This document shows positions 36,626 through 48,165 of a stretch of 64,000 nt of DNA, piece by piece. The translations under genes and the position numbers were made by a program. The notes beneath the pieces were generated by a model that saw only the letters and a list, made by a program, of their open reading frames with translations, ran no database searches and was not told where the DNA came from. Numbering within the stretch: position 1 is the first letter of the stretch; each line of letters starts with the position of its first letter. Location of the stretch: the NCBI GenBank assembly GCA_034440575.1, contig JAOTOL010001229.1, forward strand, positions 136,001 through 200,000, read 5' to 3'. The stretch comes from Imbricaverruca yamaguchii. Taxonomy: Eukaryota > Arthropoda > Thecostraca > Neoverrucidae.

Positions 36626-39600
36626 ATGTCTTTCTCGCCGGCACGGGCCCCCGACAGTGCGCCGCCGCGTCCCATGACGTCGTTCCGGCTCCCTTCGCTC
36701 TCTCCTGAGGAAGCCGAACTGTGGCTGGTGCAAGTGGACTGCGCGTTCGACGTTGCTGACATCACCGAGCCAGCCATCAAGTTCAAGTTGTTGGTGGCAA
36801 ACCTGCCCATGGCCATCGCATCACAAATCCGAGATGTGGTCATCGGGCAGCCGGGGACTTTGACGCACTCTGCGCCGCCCTGCGTCAGAGGCTGACGCAG
36901 TCACGGACCAGTCGCCTGGAGACCCTGCTGCGCCACCAGCAGCTCGGAGACAGGACCCCATCCCAGCTGCTCCGGGACATGCGCGGCCAGTTGACGGCCG
37001 GCGACGCCCCCACGGAAGGCGGGCTGCTGCGGACCCTCTTCCTGCAGCGGCTGCCGCGATTTGCACGGGCAGCACCCGCCCTCCTGCCAGAGGTCACGCC
37101 ACTGGAAGACCTCGCAGAGGCGGCCGATCGGTTTATCGAGGCCTCTCGACCGACCGACATCATCGCCGTAGTCTCGGCCCCTTCCGCCGAGCACCCGTCG
37201 CCGCCACAACCCGCCAGCAGCACGTCCGACTTCCACGCCGCAATTGTCAGCCGGACTCCCATAGTCAGCCGACTGGAGACTTCCAACCGGCGGCTGGAAG
37301 TCCATGGCCCGGCCGCATCGGTCTGCGGCTTCCATCGCTCGACGTTCTGGCTCCCGCTCGGCGTCCAGGTCACGACTGCGACAGCGCGACACCTCTCCAG
37401 CAGGCTACTGCTGGTATCACAGGAGGTTCGGTGCGGATGCCCACAACTGCTCCGAGCCATGCACCTGGCGTTCGGTAAACCGACAGGCCTGAAGCTGCCA
37501 GCGCCTACGGCATCTGGCCCACTGCATTTGGGGCAGCTGTTCTATGTGAAAGACAGCCGCCTCTCCCGACCGCTCCTCATCGATACCGGCGCTCAGGTGA
37601 CCGCTGTGCTGCCTGCCGTCGTGCCACACGACGCGTGCGTCACTTCGGGGCTGCTCCCTGGGCTGGAGGCGGCCAATGGTTCGTTGGTCAAGACGCTGGG
37701 ACGCTTCCGCCATGCAGTGCAGCTGGGCGGCGACACGGCTCTCGACTGGACATTCATCGTCGCGGACGTCGCGACGCCGATCCTGGACGCCGACTTCCTG
37801 GCGCACCATCACCTGGCTGTCGACTTGCGTCAGCAGGTCCTACGGGACGCGTCGGGCCGAGTCTGTGCCCACGGGACGCCCACCTCCATCAGCTCGCTTG
37901 GGCCGCGTACCATACCCAGCGGATCGCTCTTCTCCGCGCTACTGCGAGAGTTTCCGCGGGTGACTGCAGCCGCCACTCACCCTACGCCGGTGCGACACAC
38001 TGTCACATACCAAATCGTGATGTCTGGCCCGCCACGGGTCGCGCAACCACGACGTCTGGTGCCGGATCGACTCGCTATCGCACGCCAGGAGTTTGGCAAG
38101 CTACGCCAACTTGGCGTCCTACGACTATCAAAGAGCAGCTAGGCCTCGCCACTGCACCTGGTGCCAAAGAAAACACCCGGCGAGTGGCGACCTTGTGGGG
38201 ACTACCGCGCCCTGAATGCCACCACCGTGCCTGATCGCTACCCGCTTCCGTACCTTCATGATTTCGCCGGGAACCTGCACGGGTGCACGATCTTTTCGAA
38301 GTTAGACCTGGTGCGAGAGTATAACCAGATCCCGGTGGAGCCAGCCGACGTCCCGAAGACGGCCATCACCACGCCATTCGGGCTATTCGAAATGACCAGC
38401 CTCCCGTTCGGCCTGCGGAACGCCAGTCAAACGTTTCAAAGGTTCATGGACGCCGTACTGCGGGACGTGCCGGGCTGCTTCGCCTACATGGACGACATCT
38501 TGATCGCCAACACCACGGAGGCGGAGCATCTGGAGCACCTGCGCCAGGTTTTCCAGCGGCTCGACCAGTACGGCGTGGTGGCGAACAAAGAGAAATGTGT
38601 CTTTGGCGTCGACCGCCTCACGTTCCTCGGCCACGACGTCAGTCCGGAGGGAATCGCACCACTTCCGGACAAGGTTGCTGCGGTGCAAGAGTTTCCGCGA
38701 CCAACCACCGAACACCAGCTTCGGCGCTTCATCGGCATGGTAGCGTACTACCACCGCTTTGTACCCGATGCGGCTGCCCTGTTCAGCCCGCTCAATGGCT
38801 TGCTGGCTAAGAAGGCGTCCAAGGCACGCGCGTCATCGCTTGGTCGAACGAAGCCGAGCAAGCATTTCTACAAGTGAAAACGAAGCGCGCACAGGCCGCA
38901 CGCCTTGCGCATCCGACACCGGCAGCACCCCTCAGTCTGCAAGTCGACGCATCGGACACTGGTGTCGGCGCCATCCTCCAGCGGTTCGTGGCAAGCCGAT
39001 GGGAGCCCCTGTCGTTCTTTTCCAAGAACCTCAGGCCCGCGGAAACCAGGTACAGCACTTTCGGGCGCGAGCTCCTCGCCGTGTACCTGGCGATCCGTCA
39101 CTTTCGTCACAGCGTGGACGGCCGGGACTTCACGGTCTACACAGATCACCGGCCCTCGGTGTCGGCAATTGGCTCGAGCTCTGATCGCTACTCACCACGT
39201 GAGATCAGGCACCTTGACTTCGTCGCCCAGTTCACCACCGACATCCGGCACATGCTGGGCAAGGACAACACTGTGGCTGATGCTCTGTCACGAACATTGG
39301 CCATGCTTCAGGCACCGCAGCCACCTCTGCATGACTGACGCCTTGGCGGAGGCTCAACAAGAGGATGAAGCCCTGAAGACGTTCCTGGCAACGCCGCACT
39401 CTCTGGCCCTGCGCGACGTGCCCCTGGCCAGCGGCCGCACGCTACTAGTCGACGAGTCGGTCGGGGGGACCCCGCCCGCTGATACCGACCAGTATCCGTC
39501 ACCAGTACTTTCGTCTGCTGCACACCCTGTCGCATCCTGGAGTTCGGGCTACACAGCACCTGGTCTCCCAGAGGTTCGTTTGGCCGGGCATGAAGCAGGA

Positions 39601-40610
39601 CATCAGAATTTGGACGCAGGAGTGCATCCAGTGTCAACGCGCCAAGATACAACACCACACCAGAGCCCCAGTAGGATCCTTCAACCCACCGGATGCTCGT
39701 TTTGATCAGGTCCACATCGACCTGGTCGGTTCGCTGCCACTGTCTGATAGCAGCACGTACCTGCTCACCTGCGTGGATCGCTTCACCAGGTAGAGGCTCT
39801 ACCCCTGCCGGACATCCGAGCGATCACCGTCGCCCGCGCCTTCGTGCCTGGCTGGGTGGCCCGCTTCGGTCTGCAGTCCCAGGTCACGACAGACCGCGGT
39901 GCTCAATTCGAGTCGGGGCTCTGGCAACATCTGTCCACCCTGCTCAGCTGCACCCGCTGCCGCACCACCAGCTATCACCCCCAGAGCAAGGGGTGGTCGA
40001 ACGGTTCCACTGTCAGCTGAAGACGGCTCTGCGCGCCGTGGACCCGGCTACGCGCTGGACCGACCTCCTGCCGCTGATACTGCTGGGCATACGGTCGGCG
40101 CTCAAGGACGACCTTCACTGCACGTCTGCGGAGCTTGTGTATGGCAGGCCGCTTCGCCTCCCCGGCGAATTCTTCTCCCGGCATCCGGATACACCCCCGC
40201 TGAACCCCGCCTCCTACGCGGACGATCTCCGGAGGACCATGCGGCGCCTCCGCCTGACAGCGCCCCGTCCATCGTCTGTGGTAGGTTTCATCCCGACGGA
40301 GCTTACGACATACACCCACGTCTTCGTCCGGCGGGATGCGTCCCACACTTCGCTGGAGCCGCCATACGATGGCCCCTTCAGCGTCTGCCGGCGATCCTCC
40401 AAGACGGTCACCACCCTCCGAAAGGGCAAGGAAGAGGTCCTCTCCATCGACCGCGTCAAATCTGCTTACTTGGACCCGCCGTCCGGCACGGCAACCGCGA
40501 ACGGATCGTCGTCTGTCCCAGCCACAACCACGTTCACCATGGATGGACCACGACTCCTGCTGCGCCCGTCGACCGCCCGTCCGCCGCTCGCGTCTCCGCA
40601 ACTTGTGTAG
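36626..40610 (+). pseudogene. Gypsy-A gag-pol, multiply frameshifted
   Basis: Ty3/Gypsy-type gag-pol remains. Gag begins at 36626 ('MSFSPARAPDSAPPRPMTSF') and continues in another frame with 'ETLLRHQQLGDRTPSQLLRD'. A Cys/His knuckle 'CWYHRRFGADAHNCSEPC' sits at about 37408-37470 in a further frame. Protease has 'LLIDTGAQVTAVLP' near 37575. RT runs 38161-38800 with 'YMDDILIAN'. RNase H has 'LSLQVDASDTGVG' (38930). Integrase has 'CIQCQRAKI' (39617) and 'TTDRGAQFESGLW' (39890), ending 'RVKSAYLDP'. Breaks include shifts near 36860, 37300, 37490 and 38820, stops at 38140-38142, 39336-39338 and 39791-39793, and further shifts in integrase. No envelope ORF. The copy cannot be active. Confidence 0.9.
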
Positions 40611-40782
40611 CGCTCGTCCGCTCCTGAACAAACCCCGCCGCGTGACTGTAGTCCCGAGTCCCTGCCACCACGTCCGGCTGGTCCAGAGTCCCCTCCGCTG
40701 CGCTCCGCTCTGCGCACCCACTCCGGTCGCGTGGCAGTGCCCCGAGCACGTTTTCGTTACGTCACCTTTAGCCAATGACGTG

Positions 40783-40795
40783 TCTGGGGAGGTGA
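40783..40795 (+). promoter_or_regulatory. Gypsy-A polypurine tract
   Basis: A short purine-rich run (CTGGGGAGGTGA) immediately precedes the TG of the 3' LTR. It is the expected plus-strand primer for reverse transcription. Confidence 0.65.
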
Positions 40796-41138
40796 TGTAG
40801 CGGATGGGCATCCGCCGGCCATATGGCGGCCAACTGATAATTCAGAGTCGCTGGTGAGCGCGCGCTCGCCATCTAGCATCTCGTCGTTCGCTCTCTGGAC
40901 GCCAGATGTCAGTGTAGTGATTTACGTATCCAGGTCCTTTTCATCTCGTTTCTCCGCTCATCTCCAATGCACTATGTCCAGTAGCCACTTAACATAACAG
41001 CCTTCCATTTCACTGAGCCGACTTACTTGTATACTTAACTCACTTGCATTTACTTTTCCATAGCTGCGCACTTTTGTGTCTGAACTAGAACCTACGGTGT
41101 GTTCTAATCAGGATGAATTGTCGCTATGTGACCAATAA
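40796..41138 (+). repeat. Gypsy-A 3' LTR, left piece
   Basis: It begins TGTAGCGGATGGGCATCCGC after the purine tract and runs to 'ctatgtgaccaataa', where LINE coding sequence starts abruptly. The continuation is found 5.1 kb away at 46269-46513. Confidence 0.85.
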
Positions 41139-41140
41139 GT

Positions 41141-43326
41141 CTTACTAGCTGTGCTAGCAAGCTGGTCGAACGCATGGTCAACACACGATTGAGGCAATTT
41201 CTGGAACACAACGACCTGCTCGACGAATTTCAATGCGGCTTCCAACGGCAAAAATCAACTACAGACAATCTCATTAGGTTAGTGCATGACATCAAAAGTG
41301 GTCTATACATCAAACGCACAACAATAGCTGCCTACCTAGACATCACTGCCGCCTTCGACCGAGTACACAAGTCAGCGCTGACACACAAACTCCATAAGAT
41401 AGGCCTACGCGGACACATGGCGCACTTCATACTCAACTTCCTCAGGGATAGGACTCTTAGGGTCCGATGCGGCAATGTCACATCAAACACCACAACTCAG
41501 GAGCAGGGCCTGGCTCAGGGGAGCGTGCTCTCGCCGAGCCTCTTCATCATCATGATCAACGACATACTTGCCGACCACGGGGACACTTCACTTCAATACT
41601 CACTTTTCGCGGACGACATAGCAATCTGGACAACATCACAATGCTTCCTCAAAGCTGAAAAAAAAAACATTCAGGCAGGACTAGACCACATTGCAAAGTG
41701 GTGCAAAACTTGGGGCTTCACCCTGTCCGCAGAAAAATCGGCCACTGTCACATACAGTCGTCTCCGTCCCACACCGAAAACGTTACTTAAAATCGATGGC
41801 AAAGCCATCGAGCAGGTGAAAAGGTTCAAATTCCTAGGGGTGCATTTAGACGAAAAACTCAGTTTCAACACCCATATCACCGACATCACGAAGCGAAGCG
41901 CGAAGCGAGTCAACATAATACGTGCACTTGCAGGCACAGACTGGGGCGGAGACAGGAAAACACTTCTGCGACTGTACACATCAATCATACGACCCATCAT
42001 AGAATACAACAGCATCATTTTTTCCACAATTTCAGAAAGTCAGAGTAAAAAATTAGAAGTCATCCAAAACAGTTGGATCAGAGCAGCCACAGGCGCCCTT
42101 AGCGCTACACCGATAGCTAGTCTTCTAGTAGACTCAAACACACCATCACTCCACCACAGGAGGACACAACAGCTGTGCCGTTATCACATCAAAATCAAAT
42201 ACATTCCAAATCATCCGGCACAGCGCTGCTTCATGCCTGGCAGATACGACAAGAGCCGATTTGCGCGCAAACTTCCACCATATAGCATTCAAATTGCCAC
42301 GGCTCTCTCAGATCTTAACCTCGCAATGCCATCCACTGCAGCTCGACCCCCCCCCATAGGCCCTACTGGACTTTCAGTCAACCAAAGGTCGAGTACTTGC
42401 TCTCGGAGAAGAAAGCTACTATCACATCGGAGATTCTAGGCCTCTTTCACAAGTTCGCCGATGACAACAATCACAAATCACTCATATTCACGGATGGGTC
42501 GAAACACGAGGCTAAGGTAGGCATCGGCATCACTGGACCAGGTCTCAGACTTTCCAAACGTCTACCGGATAACTTCTCCATCTACTCTGCTGAAGCAATG
42601 GCCATTCTGGCCGCTATTTTCATTATCATTAAGCGAAAAGTCAGAAACGTATTGATTTGCTCAGACTCCAAATCCGCCCTACAGTCAATTAGCAACACCC
42701 ACGACTGTCCTCATCACATCATTGATCGAATCCGACAAATCGTGGCCCATAACGTAATCATAAACTTTTCCTTCCTCTGGATTCCGGGCCACGCCAACAT
42801 CCCAGGTAACGAAGAAGCAGACCGGCTCGCAAAGCAAGCCTTAGCATCGAACACCCAACCCAGCGTGGAATATTCGGTAGACGATTGCAAAGCACTCCTA
42901 CAACATCGCATTCGCCAACACCAACAGAAGACATGGACACAACATAACTCAACACAGCACAAATCCAACCACGCCCACTCAATAAAACCAACCATAGACA
43001 CATGGAACACCTCAAATCAGTCTCACCGACAGAAAGAGGTCATCCTCACTAGACTTAGAACCGGTTGCACAAAACTAACACAGCCTCGATTAGAGGATGA
43101 CCAACACACAACGCCGCACTGCGACACCTGCAACACCACGTTAAGCATAGGCCACATCTTGCTAGACTGCAGTAGCTTTAGATCTCAGAGACAACCACTT
43201 AAGGCCTTCTGCCAGAGAAAGGGCATCACCCTATCGCTTCCATCGCTTCTCGGTGACAAACACGCAGAACTCATTCAATTGCTATTTGAATATCTGTATG
43301 CCACAGAACTAGCAGGAGCTCTCTAG
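41141..43326 (+). CDS. LINE RT and RNase H ORF (5'-truncated, one frameshift)
   Basis: The first frame (to 42439) has RT motifs 'FQCGFQRQKSTTDNLIRL', 'AAYLDITAAFDRV', 'LAQGSVLSPSLFI' and 'LFADDIAIW'. After a C9 run at 42347-42355 the frame changes. The second frame carries an RNase H domain ('LIFTDGSKHEAKVGIG', 'YSAEAMAILAAI', 'LICSDSKSALQSI', 'WIPGHANIPGNEEADRLA') and a C-terminal Cys/His motif ('CDTCNTTLSIGHILLDC'). RT plus RNase H with that tail fits the I/Jockey-like group. The rest of the sequence is free of stops, so the shift may be a homopolymer artefact or a recent mutation. Confidence 0.88.
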
Positions 43327-43399
43327 GCACCACCAACGTTCACATCAACTAGCAATACATGACCGCGAAACACTCATAGGAAACACGTAAATAGCCATC

Positions 43400-43640
43400 C
43401 CCGCATGGCGTCGGACGTACATGAGCCGATTTGCTTTCCATTTAGGAATAATTGGCTACCTAGCGGTGCCGTCGGAGGTAAATGAGCCGACTTGCTTCAG
43501 GAAAACAACGAAAAAAATAGCTTAACGTAAAACCACTACCCAGAGGAGCCGTCGGACGTAGATGAGCCGACTTGCCTTCCGACACCTAACGTAAATAGCT
43601 ACCCAGAGGAACAGCGGACGTAGAGGAGCCAAATTATGAA
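43400..43640 (+). repeat. LINE 3' UTR internal repeats
   Basis: The phrase 'gccgtcggacgtagatgagccgacttgc' recurs three to four times, about 70-80 bases apart, with small changes. GTCGG and CCGAC within each unit can pair as a short stem. The second LINE copy has the same array. Confidence 0.75.
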
Positions 43641-44115
43641 ACACCGTACTAACCCAACTGACAACCCTGCATGGCATGCATAAACTAACCAACTACTAAC
43701 AACTAACACGCAGCAGCCGGCGTGAGAGGCGGTGTGGACAATTGCCTCCTTGTCCGCACGGTAAAGATCCCTCGGTGCTCTTCGATAGGAGTAGGCTAAA
43801 GCCGGCACCCTGGCAAAATCAACTCGACACTCAAAACAGCCCCGCCCCACCCAAACCACAAATTATTATGTGGAGGAGTAAAGTAAAATTAAAACCAGTT
43901 AGACACCAGGGAGACGTCCCCAACCCAGCCCCCGCCTCCAGCATCCAAAAACTTCGCACAAAGTATAACGCAAAATTCCCTTAACGTAAATGTCCACTTG
44001 CCTGCACCTTGATCGTAACACTCGCTTTCATAGACAGATATGCAACGTGTTCCTTTAAAGGCGGCGCAAATGACCTTTATGGTCCGGCACGCCAAAAAAA
44101 AACATCCCCCCCAAT

Positions 44116-46268
44116 AAATCTCACCGACAAAAAGAGGTCATCTTCACTAGACTTAGACCCGGTTGCACAAAACTAACAGAGCCTCTATTAGAGGAGGACC
44201 AACACACAACACCTCACTGCGACACCTGCAGCACCACGTTAAGCATAGGCCACATCCTGCTATACTGCAGTAGCTTTAGCTCTCAGAGACAACCACTTAA
44301 GGCCTTCTGCCAGCGTGAGGGCATCACCCTATCGCTTCCATCGCTTCTCAGTGACAAACACGCAGAACTCATTCAATTGCTATTTGAATATCTGTATGCC
44401 ACAGAACTAGCAGGAGCTCTCTAGGCACCACCAACTTTCACATCAACTTGCAATACATCACCGCGCAACACTCGTAAGAAACACGTAAACAGCCATCCCC
44501 GCATGGCGTCGAACTGTAATGAAGTTTTGCTCCCCAGAGCTTTCTCAGACATTTCCAACTTTGTCTGACGTAAACTTCTATAGGCACGTGAAATAGTCTA
44601 CAGGACCTCGACGTTCGCGATTTTGTGAACCCGGTTATAATGTCCATAACTCTGAATCTCCATCTCAGAGCTCTGAGCCGTCTCACACATATTTACATGC
44701 AGGTCTTCATATAAACTCAGTCTGATATCATCTCAATCTCTTGTTAACAACTTTCACACACAATCTCCAACTTGTATACAGATCGATCTTCAAACATACT
44801 ACTCCCATCTTACAAGCTTACATCTCGACAGTTATACAGCGGTTTCAAACAGTTGGTTCCAGACATACCTGCAGTAGTTATCCCGGGGCGGCTGACCACA
44901 GCCAGCCGCCCTGCGGCGTCCACGCAGAGTGAGCGACAGAGAGAGAGTCAGGTGAGGTCCAAACAGAGAGCGATCCGTCTCGCTCGGCGGCTATATAGCT
45001 TCTAAGGGCAACCGCCCTTGGCCACACGCCAGGAGACACGTCTTCGTCACGCGGCTCCGAACTAACCAGAGCAATGGCCGGACTCGATGCACTACAGCAG
45101 CAGGTCGGACTGTATCAGACATTCCGTCAGCTCAGACACCTCTGAGCCTCGCCCCGGTCGGCCGACTCTACGACTGGCGACAGACACATTAACCCAAAAC
45201 ATGTTTACGTAAGCTGAAACCACGCTGCCGCAGGCAGCCGGTAGTTCGTGGCGCTACGGCCCAGAACAGGCTGTCACATCATCATACACCCATGACGGCC
45301 ACATCCGACCGTCAGACACTGACACGTCAACTTCCGTCAGACACCAGAGACAGCGGCATCCGCGGTGGTCGACGGCGCCGGTGTTACTTGATCAGAGGGG
45401 AGGGTCACAATAGACACTGACCTCGACAACCCGGCTGGCGGTGATTGCCGAGTTAGCAGCGACGACGACTTCCGTCGCGGTACCTGCCGCTACATGAACG
45501 GGGGGATTTCTGTGTTCCAAGTGTCCCCCACAGGAAGCTTTGCTACAGGACGTACATGAACCGATTTGCTTCCCAGTTAGGAATAATTGGCTACCTAGCG
45601 GTGCCGTCGGAGTAGATGAGCCGACTTGCTTTATGAAAACATAGAAACTAAAAAAATAAAATAAAAATAAAAAGAGTAGCTTAACGTAAAACCACTACCC
45701 AGTGGAGGCGTCGGACGTAGATCAGCCGATTTGCCTTCCGACTCCTAACGTAAATGGCTATCCAGAGGAACAGTGGACGTAGAGGAGCCAAATTATGAAA
45801 CACCGGACTAACCCAACTGATAATACTGCATGGCACGCATAAACTAACCAACTACTAACAACTAACACGCGGCAGCCGGCGTGATAGGCGGTGTGGACAA
45901 TTGCCTCCTTGTCCGCACGGTAAAAATCCCTCGGTGCTCTTCGATAGGAGTAGGCTAAAGCCGGCATCCTGGCAAAATCAACTCGACACTTAAAACACCC
46001 CAGCCCCACCCAAACCACAAATTATTATGTGGAGGAGTAAAGTAAAATTAAAACCAGTTAGATATCAAGGAGATGTCCCCAACCCAGCCCCCGCCTTCAG
46101 CACCCAAAAAACTTCGCACAAAGTATAACGCAAAATTCCCTTAACGTAAATGTCCACTTGCCTGTACCTTGATCGTAACACTGGCTTTCATAGATAGATA
46201 TGCAACGTGTTCCTTTAAAGGCGGCGGGAATGACCTTTATGGTCCGGCACGCCTAAAAAACCATTCCC
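44116..46268 (+). mobile_element. I-type LINE, copy 2, head-to-tail with copy 1
   Basis: It starts at 'ctcaccgacaaaaagaggtc', matching copy 1 from 43021, so only the last ~100 codons plus the 3' UTR remain. The coding end at 44424 matches copy 1 closely. A 1,033-base insertion splits its UTR. It ends 'ccattcccccaataaa', where Gypsy-A LTR sequence resumes. Confidence 0.85.
44515..45547. mobile_element. probable solo LTR inside LINE copy 2
   Basis: Relative to copy 1, an extra segment begins TGTAATGAAG and ends TTTGCTACA (TG...CA). It is bordered by 'gaac' on the left and 'ggac' on the right, a four-base target duplication with one change (copy 1 has GGAC). A TATA-like 'ctatatag' lies at 44991. 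No internal coding sequence is present. Call rests on these ends; no matching full element is in the window. Confidence 0.6.
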
Positions 46269-46513
46269 CCAATAAATCAGTTCTCGTACTCAGACCCAGC
46301 GAGTGGTTCTACTGGGCGCTACGAAGCAAAGGTGGCGACGCGACACCAGCAGCGAAAGCATATTTATCCCTTCGAGGCGCCGGGACGACACTGAGAGGGC
46401 GGTACAACACAGCTGTGCACGTTCTAGGTGTTGCTTGGCAAAGGCGTCTCCCTGTGGCTCTCCCAGGTCCCTTACGCCTATCCGCACATCCACACGCACC
46501 CACAGGCGCTACA
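46269..46513 (+). repeat. Gypsy-A 3' LTR, right piece
   Basis: It matches 36190-36403 through '...ccacaggcgctaca' with scattered substitutions. It has no primer-binding site after it, as expected for a 3' LTR. Confidence 0.88.
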
Positions 46514-48165
46514 CGGTCACCATTTGGTGGATTAACCCCTCATCAACTGAAAAGAAAGCATGTGCGATGGAAAGTAGTGGTCGCGTCACCTCAATCAGGA
46601 TAACAAACGTTAAAAATACTGCATTTATTTCTTTCTGCAACAAAAGCGGGTAGCGCCCTTCAATGCATTATTTACCCCGAGTTCATCATCCCTAGATTTG
46701 CCAGATTTTCCTTTTACACATGGGGAGATAGAAAGAAATAAAAATATTCAAGCAGAACAATATCTTTTGTGAAAGTGAGATCCAGTTACGAGACGTACGA
46801 ACTTCAGGCTTCATTCAATTGTGAATATATCAGAATAGGTTCATATGCAGTGTGGGTTCAGATATGTGGTACCTATCCAACCAATGCATGACAATATGGC
46901 GTGATGATTTGAAACAAGTGCATGCATGGTTGATGTTTTATATGCTCTAAGGATTTCTGAGGAGCCCTTTTGAGCCAACAGCCTCAATGTTGGCCTTGTT
47001 ACGCCAAATTACAAATCATTTTAGCATAAGTACCTAGTACCATATGGTATGCCCTGAATTAATTTGAGTCGGCCCATTGCGTTTATTGTCATGCACCCAT
47101 TATGCAGTACTTAGTTTGCTAATTGCATGCCGCCGACGTCGATGAAACTACTAAATCAAAATTGCTGTGACTAATATATGCGTGATGTCATCCATTTGTG
47201 CTGTGACGTCAGAGGTTCCGAACGTCGCCGACGCGGGTTCTGCTCGATTCTGCTCGGTTCTGCCGGGTCCTGCTCAGTCCTGCCAACGTCACGATTCTGC
47301 CGGGATTCTATCGGTTTTCTGCCGCGTGTAAACTGGCCTTTAGTCACATATACATGAGTGATTACCCAATGTGATAAGCCCCTCTCCATATTTGTCGTCG
47401 CCCATAATTGCAGTTGTGATTTTCCCTAAACGCATCAACACCCCGGTCCGGTTTAAAAGTCCTGGCTCGATGATTTCACCTGAAACAAAATTTGGGATTT
47501 GGGTTCCAGCCAATGTAGAATCTCATCAATGTAAATATTCAAACTCTCCAGCTTCGAGAACTTCAGCAGTTCAAACACCTTGAACTCGTTTAACCTACGC
47601 CAGTTTCACCACCTCCCACTGTATCTATCGGAAGGTCCTGCCATCTATTGATACAAATATCATCTGTCGTTACTGCCTTGAGCATACCGTCAATAAAGGC
47701 GACATTTTTTCCACCTTTTCGAGAGAATTCCAACTATTGTTGAACTTCTTGATTTTTTATCTTGGACGTTGCGTCTTTGGACTTTGCGTCTTTGGACTTT
47801 GCGTCTTTGGACGTTCAGCTTTTGGACTTTATGATTACTGGACATTTTTTTGGAAGTTTGATTTCTTGGACTTTATGATTATTGGACTTTTTATAATTCG
47901 ACTTTAGGTCATTAGGCTTCATACTTTTGGACGTTTCGATACGGACCAGATGCGATCCAACGCGCCAAGGACACGACAAGGACGCGCCAAAAACACTCAT
48001 CTCTAAGGATAAGGCTTGCACCCTCGCAGTGTTTATGTGATGGACAGTTGGGAGGGCTCTTGGTGTTGGTTGGTGGGAAGTGCTGAGGTGTAACGATTGA
48101 AGATTACTGCATCTAAGTACCTAGGTATTTGCAGTACGTAGATTGTGACTCATACGAATTGCACC
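46514..48165. other. intergenic DNA and 5' flank of the phosphorylase kinase gene
   Basis: At about 47200-47345 the reverse strand begins TAAAGGCCAGTTTACACGC, resembling the MITE end at 31764. At 47765-47950 there are short tandem 'gcgtctttggacttt' units that decay rightwards. No promoter element is convincing. A 5' UTR or non-coding first exon may lie here. Confidence 0.45.

Larger units (their letters stand above)
41139..44115 (+). mobile_element. I-type LINE, copy 1, inserted in the Gypsy-A LTR
   Basis: This 5'-truncated LINE starts inside the RT domain ('LTSCASKLVERMV') with no upstream endonuclease. It has a 3' UTR with short repeats and ends in a run of A's and C's. 'CCAATAA' occurs at its left junction and again before copy 2, consistent with a seven-base target duplication. 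Confidence 0.85.

Noticed and set aside
36171..40800. Gypsy-A as an envelope-bearing endogenous retrovirus
   Set aside because: No open frame lies between integrase and the polypurine tract that could encode an envelope protein.
48145..48165. Upstream start of PHKA at 48145
   Set aside because: That codon is GTG. The ATG at 48166 has a better context and begins with the family-typical 'MRTRSNSG'.
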